Below are positions 55,892 through 64,000 of a stretch of 64,000 bases of DNA, piece after piece (the first letter of the stretch is position 1; each line of letters opens with the position of its first letter). The DNA lies in NCBI GenBank assembly GCA_017940465.1, contig JAGAYN010000023.1, positions 62,001 to 126,000 of the forward strand, in the 5' to 3' direction. The notes beneath the pieces are model-generated. The model was not told where the DNA came from. It did not search any database and saw nothing but the letters and a program-made list of their open reading frames with translations. This DNA is from Bacteroidales bacterium (GTDB lineage: Bacteria; Bacteroidota; Bacteroidia; Bacteroidales; P3). Position numbers and translations under genes: made by a program.

Positions 55892-58363
55892 CTACATTTG
55901 TGGTGTCGTTCCCTCGCTGCCGCCCTGGCGGGCCTTGCTCTCGAGCTCCATCTTGCCGATGCGCCACGTGATGCCGAGGCTGACGAAGCGCGAGTCGAAC
56001 CGCTGGCCACCGGTGGTCTGGTACTGCGGTGCCGTGGTGTTCTCGCCCCACTCGGCCATGCCGAAGATGTCGTTCACGTTGAAGTACACGCTCAACTTGC
56101 GGTCCAGGAAATCGGCCGAGCAGCCGAGGTCGATGCCCTTGTTGGCATTGGTGAGGCTGTAGAGGCCCAGGCGCGGCGACGAGTAGTGCGCGTTGGCAAA
56201 GACCTCCAGCTTGTTCCACAGCTTGGCCCAGAGGTTGAGGCGGGCGCTCCAGGAGACCTTGCTGTCGGAGAAGCCCTGGTACTCGTAGGCGTAGTTGAAC
56301 ACCGAGGCGTTGAAGCGGAGGTTGAACATGGCCGTGGGACGGTACATGACGCTGGCTTCGAGGCCCTCGGTGTGGCTGGAGCCGATATTGTCGGGGTAGG
56401 TGTAGTTGACCAGCTGCGACGCGGGGAAGTAGTCCGGGGCGTAGCCGGCGGCGGTCATGGTGCCTATCTCGTCGGTGTTGGCGCGCCAGTAGGCGTTGAG
56501 GCCCACGGTGCCGAAGCCCATGATGTACTTGCTCCAGGCGGCCTCCAGGTTGTGGGTGTAGCTGCGCAGCAGGTTGGGGTTGCCGGTCTCGTAGCTGTAG
56601 TCGTCGTAGCGCACAAAGCGGTTGAGCTTGGTGGAGCCCGGATTGGCGTGGCGGAGGGTGTAGGAAAGGCTGTAGGAGGTGAAGGTCTTGGTCTGGTAGC
56701 TCAAGTGGAGCGAGGGAACGAGGCCGAAGAAATGGGTGTCGACCACGGAGGTACCCGAGCCGTCGGCATAGTTCCAGGTGCTGCGCGGCCAGGCGTTTTC
56801 GGCGCGGAGGCCCACCTTGGCGGTGAATCCGCCCCAGCGCTTCTGGGCGGTGGCGTAGAGGTCGAGGTCGGTGCCACGCTCCACCCCCTCGTGCGAGCGC
56901 AGGAGGACGCGCTCATATCGGCCGGCGGCCATGGTGTCCAGCGTCCGCCGCTCGGTGCCGCCACCGGTGCTGGCGGCCACGCCGGCGGCCAGCTCCCAGT
57001 CGTGCTTCAGGGGGTGGACATAGTCGAGGTTGAAGCCGATGGTGGGGTTGCGGGTGAGCGAGTAGTCGCGGCGGAAGAGGGTGTCGCGCAGCGGGTCGTG
57101 GTAGGCGAAGCTGCTGGTGCTGGTACCGCCGTTGCTCGAGGTGTTGCCGTTGACGGAGAAGGAGAGTTTGCGGCCCGTGCTGTCGAAGCGGTGTTCGAGC
57201 CAGGCGCCGAGGTAGCCGCCCCAGAAGAAGCCGTCGTCGTTGTCGTGCGTGTAGCGGTAGCCGAGGTTGGCGCGCGAGGGGTACTCGAAGTAGTCGAGGT
57301 CCACCGTGCTGTGGCTGCGCCCCCAGTAGGGGTAGATGCCGGCCCAGGTGGCGAGGTGGGTGCGGTCGCTGATGTTCCAGTTGAGGTTCACCCCGGTGTA
57401 GCCGCCGAAGTTGTTGCTGACGGTGGTGTCGCGGTGCGACTGGTAGCGGGCGGTGTCGCCGGGAGCGCGGAGCAGGGCGCTGGTGCCGTCGCCATAGCTG
57501 TCGTGGTGGCCGTGGTAGGCATTGACGTAGACGTTGATGTCGAACTTCTCGTTGGCGTAGACGTATGAGGCCCAGGGCGAGAAGCTCGGCATGGTGTTGG
57601 CACGGAAGCCGAGGCTGAGGAACTCGTTGCGCTTCACGGTCTGGTTGGTGACAATGTTGATGACGCCGCCTTTCGACGAGTAGCGCGCCGAGGGGTTGGT
57701 GATGACCTCGATGCGCTCGATGGCGTTGGCCGGCAGCTGCTTGATGTACTGCTTGAGGGCCTCCTCATTCATGTGGCTGGGGCGGTCGTTGATCCAAATC
57801 TCGACGCTGCTCACGCCGCGCAGGGTGATGTTGCCCTCGGCGTCCACCTCCACGCCGGGGGCGTTCTGCAGCGCGTCGCTGGCGGTGCCGGTCTGGATGG
57901 AGGGGTCTTCCTTGGTGTTGTACATGTTCTTCTCGCCGTCCATGGCGTAGAGGGGCTTGTCGGCCACGACCTCGACCTCGGCCAGGGTGGTGCCGGGGCG
58001 CAGCCTGATGTCTAATTTGTCCAGTTTCTCCAGAACCTCTATGGTCTCCAGAACAGTCTCATACCCCACGAAGGAGACCTGCATGAGATACTCGCCGGGG
58101 GCCACGTCGCCGATGAGGAAGCGCCCCGTGGGGTCGGTCGTCGCGCCACGCATAAATATGGTATCGTGCGTGCGCATGAGGGCCACATTGACGAAAGGCA
58201 TCGCCTCGCCGCTCTGCATGTCGCTCACACGGCCGCTGATGCTGACCGGCTGCTGCCCCCAAGCCTTCCCGCCGAGGCCGAAAAGGAGCGCAAGGAGGCA
58301 TGTGTAGCCAAATTGTCGCCACAGGGACCTGGTCTTGTTTGTGTGTAACTTGTTGTATTTCAT
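55892..58363 (-). CDS. Outer-membrane beta-barrel protein of the TonB-receptor type
   Basis: 823 residues. Signal peptide near 'YTCLLALLFGLGGKAWG'. Carboxypeptidase-regulatory-like domain (about 40-130; 'GEAMPFVNVALM', 'GEYLMQVSFVGYE'), a plug-like domain with 'DALQNAPGVEVDAEGNITLRG', 'WINDRPSHMNEEALKQYIKQLP' and 'IERIEVITNPSARYSSKGG', and a large beta-barrel with many aromatic strands. This is the 'outer membrane beta-barrel' (OMP_b-brl_3) class frequently found with GntR and ABC genes in Bacteroidota. The promoter carries a palindromic site. Ligand unknown. Confidence 0.92.
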   Translation of the reverse strand: MKYNKLHTNKTRSLWRQFGYTCLLALLFGLGGKAWGQQPVSISGRVSDMQSGEAMPFVNVALMRTHDTIFMRGATTDPTGRFLIGDVAPGEYLMQVSFVGYETVLETIEVLEKLDKLDIRLRPGTTLAEVEVVADKPLYAMDGEKNMYNTKEDPSIQTGTASDALQNAPGVEVDAEGNITLRGVSSVEIWINDRPSHMNEEALKQYIKQLPANAIERIEVITNPSARYSSKGGVINIVTNQTVKRNEFLSLGFRANTMPSFSPWASYVYANEKFDINVYVNAYHGHHDSYGDGTSALLRAPGDTARYQSHRDTTVSNNFGGYTGVNLNWNISDRTHLATWAGIYPYWGRSHSTVDLDYFEYPSRANLGYRYTHDNDDGFFWGGYLGAWLEHRFDSTGRKLSFSVNGNTSSNGGTSTSSFAYHDPLRDTLFRRDYSLTRNPTIGFNLDYVHPLKHDWELAAGVAASTGGGTERRTLDTMAAGRYERVLLRSHEGVERGTDLDLYATAQKRWGGFTAKVGLRAENAWPRSTWNYADGSGTSVVDTHFFGLVPSLHLSYQTKTFTSYSLSYTLRHANPGSTKLNRFVRYDDYSYETGNPNLLRSYTHNLEAAWSKYIMGFGTVGLNAYWRANTDEIGTMTAAGYAPDYFPASQLVNYTYPDNIGSSHTEGLEASVMYRPTAMFNLRFNASVFNYAYEYQGFSDSKVSWSARLNLWAKLWNKLEVFANAHYSSPRLGLYSLTNANKGIDLGCSADFLDRKLSVYFNVNDIFGMAEWGENTTAPQYQTTGGQRFDSRFVSLGITWRIGKMELESKARQGGSEGTTPQM

Positions 58364-58387
58364 ATTATAAACTGTATTACTGTGTTA

Positions 58388-58409
58388 GTGTATTAGTTCA
58401 CTAGTACAC
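58388..58409. promoter_or_regulatory. Operator-like palindrome at the OM beta-barrel promoter
   Basis: GTGTATTAGT and ACTAGTACAC face each other across TC with one mismatch in ten pairs. Further half-sites lie on both sides (GTGTTAGT from 58382, TAGTACAC at 58418-58425 overlapping the -7 box). The position just downstream of the box suits a repressor; the YtrA-type GntR encoded in the same set is the natural candidate. Confidence 0.65.
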
Positions 58410-58411
58410 TG

Positions 58412-58443
58412 CAAAGGTAGTACACTTTTTGAAACTGACCAAA
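58412..58443 (-). promoter_or_regulatory. Promoter of the OM beta-barrel gene
   Basis: Minus strand TACCTTTG (complement of 58412-58419) with TTTG (complement of 58440-58443) 20 nt upstream. Confidence 0.85.
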
Positions 58444-58749
58444 TTTTTTTGCCTCTTTTTTGAAAATATTTTGCAACCTATTGGAATACAATTCAGTAGA
58501 GGATGGAAATTTTTTCGCACAAAAATCGGAAAAAACTGCAGACAGGGCCGATTTTTGCCCGTTTGAAACAGGCTGTCTCCCAGCAGGTTGCAGGTATCCT
58601 CTTCTTCCCCTCTCCTTCCCCTCCTGCACCCCTCCAGGTGTGCCCAAGGGGTGGGGGAGGGTGGTGGGGAGAAAATTTGGAGCCGTACATACTAAAGCAG
58701 GGGCGCCGTCGTTATGGACATCATAACAATATAAAAAAACATTTTTGAC

Positions 58750-59610
58750 ATGCAAGAACAGAACCACACGTTGAGCAACCGATACGGCCACGAGGCCACC
58801 CTCCGTTTCTTCCGCCGTTGGTGGAAGGTGCTGACCATCGTCTTTGTGGCTGCCGCCGTGGTGTCGCTGGTGGTGTCGCTGCTCATCACGCCGCGCTTCA
58901 AGTCGACGGCCGTCATCATCCCCTCCAACTCGAACCGCCTCTCCAAGGCCATCATGAGCTACCACTACTCGATGGACTTCATGGACTACGGTTCCGAACG
59001 CGACTGCGAGTACGCCATCCAGATCTTGAGCTCGAAACAGATGCAGCACGTTGTATTCCAGCGTTTCAACCTGGCCGAGCACTACGAGATACCCGCCGAC
59101 CACCCCCATCCGCAATTCCAGCTGGAGACCCTGTTCGAAAAATACATCTCCCTCAAGCGGACAGAGTACATGGGATTGGAAATCAGCGTGATGGATAAGG
59201 ACCCCCAGATGGCGGCGGACATAGCCAACTTCATGGCTGCCTACTACGACACGCTCTGCCGCGAGATCCACCACGACCGCGCCGAGTCGGCCGCCCGCGT
59301 GATGGCCGGCGTATGCGCCGCCATGGAGGCCGAGATCGACTCCATCGCCGCCGCCGGCGTGGACACGCAGTGGAAGAAGGACATGCTGGCCGACAAGTGC
59401 AAGCAGCTGGCCGACCTGCAGACCCGCGCCACGCAGACCCGCGTGGACAAGGACCAGGTGGTGAGCTACAAGTACGTCGTCGACCCCGCCGTGCCCGCCG
59501 ACAAGAAGGCCTACCCCAAGCGCCTCTTGGTGGTGGTGGGCGGAAGCGTGGGCGCCCTGGTGCTCTGCATCCTCTGCCTCATGCTGTTTGCCAAACCGGA
59601 GGAGGAATAG
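58750..59610 (+). CDS. Wzz-like polysaccharide chain-length/co-polymerase protein
   Basis: 286 residues. First transmembrane helix 'VLTIVFVAAAVVSLVVSLLI' (about 27-46) followed by 'TPRFKSTAVIIPSNSNRLSK', the usual Wzz-domain beginning. A large periplasmic helical region follows, with coiled-coil segments around 'MAADIANFMAAYYDTL' and 'DMLADKCKQLADLQTRATQTR'. Then comes the pre-membrane proline segment 'VDPAVPADKKAYPKR', and the second helix 'LLVVVGGSVGALVLCILCLMLF'. Fits a polysaccharide co-polymerase without a kinase domain. Directly upstream of the O-antigen-ligase-family gene, so it probably helps set glycan length. Confidence 0.87.
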   Translation: MQEQNHTLSNRYGHEATLRFFRRWWKVLTIVFVAAAVVSLVVSLLITPRFKSTAVIIPSNSNRLSKAIMSYHYSMDFMDYGSERDCEYAIQILSSKQMQHVVFQRFNLAEHYEIPADHPHPQFQLETLFEKYISLKRTEYMGLEISVMDKDPQMAADIANFMAAYYDTLCREIHHDRAESAARVMAGVCAAMEAEIDSIAAAGVDTQWKKDMLADKCKQLADLQTRATQTRVDKDQVVSYKYVVDPAVPADKKAYPKRLLVVVGGSVGALVLCILCLMLFAKPEEE

Positions 59611-59659
59611 CCACCAGCGGGCTTGCCGGTACGGAATGTAACGTCAGACGTAATCTGTC

Positions 59660-61162
59660 ATGAAGGCCTTCCTGCATAAACACGGGGCACTCCTGTCGGC
59701 GGTGGTGGTGGCGCTGCTTTTTGTGGTCCTCTACGCCGTCGACATGGTGCGGAACGACTCCTTCCTGATGCTGTTGCTTCCGGCTGCGGCCGTGGTGCTG
59801 TGGCTGGCCGTGGCGCGCCTCGAGTATGCCCTGCTGGCCGTGGCGCTGCTCACACCTTTCTCCATCAACCTCGACCTCTTCGACGGCATGGAACTCTCCC
59901 TGCCGGCCGAGCCGCTGATGATTCTCTGCATGGGCGTGGTGCTCTTCCGGCTGCTCCTCCAGCGCGGCTACGACCGGCGCCTGCTGCGCCACCCCGTGAC
60001 GATGATTCTGATGGGAATGCTGGCCTGGATGGCCGTCACGTCGGCCACGTCGGTCCTGCCCACGGTGGCCTTCAAGCGCACCCTGTCGCAACTCTGGTTC
60101 ATCGTCCCCTTCTACTTCGCCGCCGCACGTATCTTCCAGGACCGCAAGCGCATACGCCAGTTCTACTGGGCCTATGCCCTCGGCCTGGCGGTGGTGGTGG
60201 CCATTACCACTGCCAAGACACTGGGCAACTTCAGCGACCTGCAGACCCTGCACCGCGTCATGCGGCCCTTCTACAACGACCACACGGCCTACGGATGCGT
60301 CCTCGCGCTCTTCCTCCCCATAGGGGTGCACCTCCTCCTCTCGCGCGACGGCGGGCTCTGGAAACGCATTGCCGCGCTGGCGCTGGTGGCCCTCTTCGGC
60401 ACAGGCCTCTTCCTCTCCTACTGCCGCGCTGCATGGATCAGCATCGTGGCCGCCCTGGGGGTCTACCTCCTCGTGCGTATGGGCATGAAACTCAAATGGA
60501 TGGTGGCGCTGTTCGGCCTTGGCGTGGGCCTCTTCTTCGTCCACCAGGGCGACGTGCTCTACAAGTTGGGCAAAAACCGGCAGGACTCCAGTTACACGCT
60601 GGCCGACCAGGTGAAGTCCATCTCCAACATCTCCACCGACGCCTCCAACCTCGAGCGCCTCAACCGCTGGGCCTCGGCCTTCCGCATGTGGGGAGAACGC
60701 CCCCTGTTCGGCACAGGACCCGGCACCTACCAGTTCCTCTACGGCAGCTACCAGAAGAGCTACCAGCTCTCCACCATCAGCACCAACGCCGGCGACCTGG
60801 GCAACGCCCACAGCGAATACATAGGCCCCCTCACCGAACAGGGCGTGCCCGGAGCGGCACTCGTCATCGCCCTCTTCCTCGCCACCTTCGCCACCGGCGT
60901 CCGCGTCTACCGCACCGCCCAGGACCCCGCCGTGGGTCGTCTGGCGCTGGCGCTGGCCCTCGCCCTGCTCACCTACTACGTCCATGGCGTCTTCAACAAC
61001 TTCCTCGACACCGACAAACTCTCCGTCCCCTTCTGGGCCTTCACGGCCGCCGTGGTGGCCCTCGACGTCTACAGCGAGAAGAAGGACGGTTCACTCGTCG
61101 CTGGTGTCGCTGATGAAGCGGCGGTAGGCACTGAAAGTATTGGCGCGGGAGAGAAAGCCTAA
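59660..61162 (+). CDS. O-antigen ligase/polymerase family membrane protein
   Basis: 500 residues with about 11-12 transmembrane segments. The Wzy_C/WaaL region is visible as 'FLSYCRAAWISIVAALGVYLL' followed by a periplasmic loop with 'NLERLNRWASAFRMWGERPLFGTGPGTYQFLYG' (pieces) and 'NAHSEYIGPLTEQGVPGAALVIALFL'. These are the conserved R and H-x-x-Y/E features of the family. It could be the polymerase or ligase for the region 1 glycan, although 44 kb separates them; no ligase or polymerase is present in region 1. The last 24 codons overlap the 3' end of the convergent ClC gene by 72 nt. Confidence 0.88.
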   Translation: MKAFLHKHGALLSAVVVALLFVVLYAVDMVRNDSFLMLLLPAAAVVLWLAVARLEYALLAVALLTPFSINLDLFDGMELSLPAEPLMILCMGVVLFRLLLQRGYDRRLLRHPVTMILMGMLAWMAVTSATSVLPTVAFKRTLSQLWFIVPFYFAAARIFQDRKRIRQFYWAYALGLAVVVAITTAKTLGNFSDLQTLHRVMRPFYNDHTAYGCVLALFLPIGVHLLLSRDGGLWKRIAALALVALFGTGLFLSYCRAAWISIVAALGVYLLVRMGMKLKWMVALFGLGVGLFFVHQGDVLYKLGKNRQDSSYTLADQVKSISNISTDASNLERLNRWASAFRMWGERPLFGTGPGTYQFLYGSYQKSYQLSTISTNAGDLGNAHSEYIGPLTEQGVPGAALVIALFLATFATGVRVYRTAQDPAVGRLALALALALLTYYVHGVFNNFLDTDKLSVPFWAFTAAVVALDVYSEKKDGSLVAGVADEAAVGTESIGAGEKA

Positions 61163-62917
61163 GTAGTTGTCCTGCTCATCGACCACCACCAGGTTGTAGC
61201 GGTCTCCGATTTTGAACTTCTCCACCACATTGCTCAGCGTGTCGGTGTTGCGCACCAGGTCGCCCTCGCTCATGGGGTGCATCAACTCGTCGACCACGAT
61301 GGAGTCATACAGTTCCGGGCGGAAGATGATCTTGCGCACGTCGTCCAACACGATGACGCCGAGGAACTTGTCGTCGTCCGTAAGCACAGGGAAAATGTTG
61401 CGGCGCGACGTCTGGATGACCTCCACCAGGTCGCGCAGCAGGTTGCCGCTGCGCACGATGACGAAGTTGGTCTCGATGAGGTTCTGCATGTTGAGCAGGT
61501 GCCAGGCCGAGGCATCCTTGTCGTGGGTGAGCAGGTCGCCCCGTTCGGCCAGCTTGCGGGCGTAGATGGAGTGGCGCTCGAAGGGATTGACACAGAGGTA
61601 GGTGACTGCCGAGGCGGTGAGCAGGGGCACCAGGAGCTGGTAGCCGCCCGTGATGTCGGCGATGAGGAAGGTGGCCATGAACGGGGCATGCATGACCCCC
61701 GTCATGACGGCGGCCATGCCTACAAGGGCGAAGTTGGCCGTGTCCTGCGGGCTGAAACCCAGCTGGTTGCTTACCATGGCTACAAAATATCCCGACAGGC
61801 CGCCCAGGATGAGCGATGGACCGAAGGTGCCGCCCACGCCGCCGGAGCCGATGGTGGCGGCCGTGGCCACCGCCTTGAGCAGGATGAGGAAGAAGAGCAC
61901 CCCCAGGGTGACCCACACGTTGCCCGCCAGGGCGCTGTAGACCGTATTGTTGAATAGGCTGGAGGAATCGCCGTTGAGCAACTCGGTGAGCATCCAGTAG
62001 CCCTCGCCGTAGAGCGGCGGGAAGAGGTAGATGAGCACTCCGAGCAGCAGGCCGCCGACAGCCACCTTCACCCAGGGGTTCTTCATCCGCTGGAAGCGCC
62101 CCTCGACCCAGTCGGTGGTGCGCAGGAAGTAGAGTGACACGGCAGCGCAGAACACCCCAAGGACCACATAGAAAGGCAGTTGCGAAAGGGTGAAGTGCTG
62201 GGTCACCTCGAATTGGAACTGCACCTCGCGCCCCATGAGGAAGTAGGCCAGCGAGGCCGAGACGAGGGCCGAGATGAGAAGCGGCAGGGCGGTGGTGGCG
62301 GTGAGGTCGAACAGGAACACCTCCACCACAAACAGGATTCCCGCGAAGGGAGCCTTGAAGATGCCTGCAATGGCGCCGGCGGCACCGCAGCCCAGCAGGA
62401 GGCGTACATGCCTGGGACTCAGTCGGAACCATCGGCCCATGTTGCTGCCTATGGCCGAACCGGTGGAGGCTATCGGAGCCTCCAGACCGACGCTTCCGCC
62501 GAAGGCTACCGTGAGCGTGGAGGCTACCAGCGAAGTCCACATGTTCTTGGGCGGCAGCTTGGAATCCTTGCGACTGATGGCCAGCAGGACGGTGGGAAGT
62601 CCGTGGCCGATGTCGCCCCGGACTATGTATTTGACAAACAACACGGTAAGCAGGATGCCCACCAGGGGGAACACCAGCATCATCACGTTGCCGCCCATAG
62701 GCGTCAGGTCGCCGAACCGTGACACCAGTTTGCCTGCGTAGTGGACCACATTTTTCAGCGCCACCGCCGCCAAACCGCTCATCACGCCTACCGCTACAGC
62801 CAGCAGGAGCAACAGGGTACGGTCGCTCAGGTGGCGTAGTCGCCAACGATGTATGCGCTTGTAGAACTGCAACTTTTTTCCAAAAAATCGGGTGCAAAGA
62901 TACGAAAATAATTTCAT
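61091..62917 (-). CDS. ClC-family chloride channel/antiporter with CBS pair
   Basis: 608 residues. ClC signatures: 'GGSVGLEAPIASTGSAIGS' (GxxGxExP near residue 142), 'CGAAGAIAGIFKAPFAGILFVVEVF' in pieces, and 'ATIGSGGVGGTFGPSLILGG' near residue 355. About residues 455-590 form two CBS domains ('RNIFPVLTDDDKFLGVIVLDDVR', 'YNLVVVDEQDNYLGFLSR' in pieces). The annotated ATG at 62917 is doubtful: the only promoter box (TATCTTTG, 62895-62902) lies inside the first codons. If that box is used, translation must start downstream, perhaps at the TTG at 62872. Converges on the O-antigen-ligase-family gene with a 72-nt overlap. Confidence 0.92.
   Translation of the reverse strand: MKLFSYLCTRFFGKKLQFYKRIHRWRLRHLSDRTLLLLLAVAVGVMSGLAAVALKNVVHYAGKLVSRFGDLTPMGGNVMMLVFPLVGILLTVLFVKYIVRGDIGHGLPTVLLAISRKDSKLPPKNMWTSLVASTLTVAFGGSVGLEAPIASTGSAIGSNMGRWFRLSPRHVRLLLGCGAAGAIAGIFKAPFAGILFVVEVFLFDLTATTALPLLISALVSASLAYFLMGREVQFQFEVTQHFTLSQLPFYVVLGVFCAAVSLYFLRTTDWVEGRFQRMKNPWVKVAVGGLLLGVLIYLFPPLYGEGYWMLTELLNGDSSSLFNNTVYSALAGNVWVTLGVLFFLILLKAVATAATIGSGGVGGTFGPSLILGGLSGYFVAMVSNQLGFSPQDTANFALVGMAAVMTGVMHAPFMATFLIADITGGYQLLVPLLTASAVTYLCVNPFERHSIYARKLAERGDLLTHDKDASAWHLLNMQNLIETNFVIVRSGNLLRDLVEVIQTSRRNIFPVLTDDDKFLGVIVLDDVRKIIFRPELYDSIVVDELMHPMSEGDLVRNTDTLSNVVEKFKIGDRYNLVVVDEQDNYLGFLSRANTFSAYRRFISDTSDE
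62895..62902 (-). promoter_or_regulatory. Promoter -7 box of the ClC gene
   Basis: Minus strand TATCTTTG, located inside the annotated N-terminal codons of the ClC frame, which questions the ATG at 62917. Confidence 0.55.
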
Positions 62918-62953
62918 TCGCGTTATGGAAGGTGAAAATAAATAGCAAGAAAT

Positions 62954-63964
62954 ATGAAAAAGCCCCTGTTACTGTGTGCATTGGCCTCTGTGATGGCCAC
63001 CTCGTGCGTTACGCTGAACGAGTTTGAGAACCTGCAGGCCAAATACGACCAGACCTCCCGCCAATACACCCTCACCAAGCAGGAATTGGAAGAAATCAAG
63101 GAGGAGAACGCTGCCTTGGCGCGGCAGAACACCGCCCTCACCAGCGACTACAGCGACCTCACGCTCGCCAAGAGCCGCAGCGATGCCGCTGTGGACAGCC
63201 TCGGCCGTGCCTTGGAGCAGTTGCGCCACCACTACGACACCACCATGGAGAACTACATGCAGGAGGTGGCCGGCAAAAACCGCGACCTTACCCGCTCGCA
63301 GAATCTCCTTGCCGCGCGTACCAAGGAACTCAATGACAAGGAGACCCTCCTCCAGATGCAGCAGAACCAGTTCCAGCAGCAGGAGACCTTCCAGCTGCAG
63401 CGGAGCGAGCTGATAGCCAAGCAGAAGCAACTGGAACAGGAGGAGGCCGCCACGCGGGCCCAGCTGGAAGCCAAGGAACGCGAACTGGAGGCTGTGCGCA
63501 ACGCCGTTGCGAACGCTCTCACCGGCTTTGCCGACAAGGGCCTCAACGTGGAGACCAAGGACGGCAAGGTCTACGTGTCTATGGAAAACAAGCTCCTGTT
63601 CCCCTCCGCCAGCTGGACCGTCAGCAAGGAGGGTCAGAATGCCATCAAAGAGCTGGCCCGTGTGTTGGAACAGGACAGCACGCTGAGCGTCATGGTGGAG
63701 GGCCACACGGACAATGACCCCTACCGTGGATCCACCGCCGTCAAGGACAACTGGGACCTCAGCGTGATGCGCGCCACGGCCATCGTAAAACTCCTGCTGC
63801 AGCACGGCAAGGGTATCAACCCCGCCCGCATCGAGGCTTGCGGCCATGGCGAATTCGCCCCGAAGGTGCCCAACGACTCTCCGGCCAACAAAGCCATCAA
63901 CCGCCGTACCGAAATCGTGCTCACGCCCGATATCCAGAAGGTGCTCCGGCAGTTGGGCCGCTAA
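62954..63964 (+). CDS. OmpA-family lipoprotein with coiled coil
   Basis: 336 residues. Lipobox 'ASVMATSCVTL' with Cys18. Residues about 22-195 form a long coiled coil rich in Q, E and K ('QLQRSELIAKQKQLEQEEAATRAQLEAKERELEAV' in pieces). The C-terminal OmpA-like domain begins near 'LNVETKDGKVYVSMENKLLFPSAS' and contains 'SVMVEGHTDNDPY', 'NWDLSVMRATAIVKLL' and 'ARIEACGHGEFAP' with the peptidoglycan-binding Asp and Arg ('NRRTEIVL'). An outer-membrane lipoprotein that would tether the membrane to the cell wall. Confidence 0.93.
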   Translation: MKKPLLLCALASVMATSCVTLNEFENLQAKYDQTSRQYTLTKQELEEIKEENAALARQNTALTSDYSDLTLAKSRSDAAVDSLGRALEQLRHHYDTTMENYMQEVAGKNRDLTRSQNLLAARTKELNDKETLLQMQQNQFQQQETFQLQRSELIAKQKQLEQEEAATRAQLEAKERELEAVRNAVANALTGFADKGLNVETKDGKVYVSMENKLLFPSASWTVSKEGQNAIKELARVLEQDSTLSVMVEGHTDNDPYRGSTAVKDNWDLSVMRATAIVKLLLQHGKGINPARIEACGHGEFAPKVPNDSPANKAINRRTEIVLTPDIQKVLRQLGR

Positions 63965-64000
63965 AGGAATCGCTCATTTTCAAAACCTCATTATATGTAT

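Larger units (their letters stand above)
58364..58749. other. Divergent intergenic region, OM beta-barrel / Wzz-like gene
   Basis: 386 nt. The left part has the OM gene promoter and operator-like palindrome. The rest (58440-58740) is T- and C-rich, with poly-T runs and an inverted repeat GTTATG / CATAAC near 58708-58724. No promoter with a clear TAnnTTTG is seen for the plus-strand gene. Confidence 0.6.

Noticed and set aside
1-64000. CRISPR arrays, insertion sequences, tRNA or rRNA genes
   Set aside because: No regularly spaced direct repeats, no transposase-like frame and no cloverleaf or rRNA sequence was recognised by eye; a tRNA scan could still find one that I missed.

Overview
The window looks like a chromosomal segment from a GC-rich member of the Bacteroidales (Bacteroidota). 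The evidence is Bacteroidota-type promoters (TAnnTTTG with TTTG about 20 nt upstream), two secreted proteins ending in type IX secretion-like sorting domains, TonB-dependent receptor and OM beta-barrel proteins with N-terminal carboxypeptidase-regulatory-like domains, a Bacteroidota-specific HU-CCDC81/SPOR membrane protein, and KdsB (Kdo-LPS synthesis). I cannot name a genus.

Region 1 (1-14.9 kb, plus strand) is visibly AT-richer than the rest. After the 3' part of a TPR-like protein it is a surface-polysaccharide locus: two TupA-type ATP-grasp proteins, several GT4 glycosyltransferases, a PglC/WcaJ-type phosphoglycosyl transferase that would start the glycan, two PglD/NeuD-like acyltransferases, an ATP-grasp ligase, a HAD hydrolase, an NTP_transf_5 protein and a DegT-type aminotransferase. 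Genes are packed with ATGA-type overlaps. The locus carries unusually long G/C tracts (G9, G7, G12, G9, C7). Two of them sit at the 3' ends of the acyltransferase genes in a duplicated arrangement where tract length decides whether the upstream reading frame stops on the start codon of the next gene. One GT4 gene is broken by two single-base homopolymer deficits, and remnants of an NTP_transf_5 gene and of a possible defence gene are present. No Wzx flippase was seen.

Region 2 (15-30.6 kb, mostly minus strand): a large S8 protease next to a stand-alone copy of its propeptide-like domain and a NUDIX hydrolase; a 45-residue basic protein with its own promoter and terminator; LemA-TPM pair; a plus-strand SAM methyltransferase; a TonB-dependent receptor; holA; rnr; an M3 metallopeptidase.

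Region 3 (30.9-48.6 kb): a 1415-residue Fn3/jelly-roll T9SS-type surface protein; a fused peptide-ABC ATPase; ornithine aminotransferase; queG-rlmL-yihY-nadC on the minus strand; and a plus-strand housekeeping run (dNK, kdsB, HU-CCDC81-SPOR, trmB, yebC, rsmI, mgtC).

Region 4 (48.7-64 kb): an M16 protease; a minus-strand set of OM beta-barrel, YbjQ protein, ABC ATPase, two permeases, a YtrA-type GntR regulator and a lipoprotein, with a palindromic operator-like site at the promoter; a Wzz-like chain-length protein and an O-antigen ligase/polymerase-family protein that could serve region 1 although 44 kb away; a ClC channel; and an OmpA-family lipoprotein.

Scattered between genes are two families of short repeats: a roughly 60-70 bp element (three good copies and one diverged copy) and an inverted pair flanking rnr and the M3 peptidase gene.
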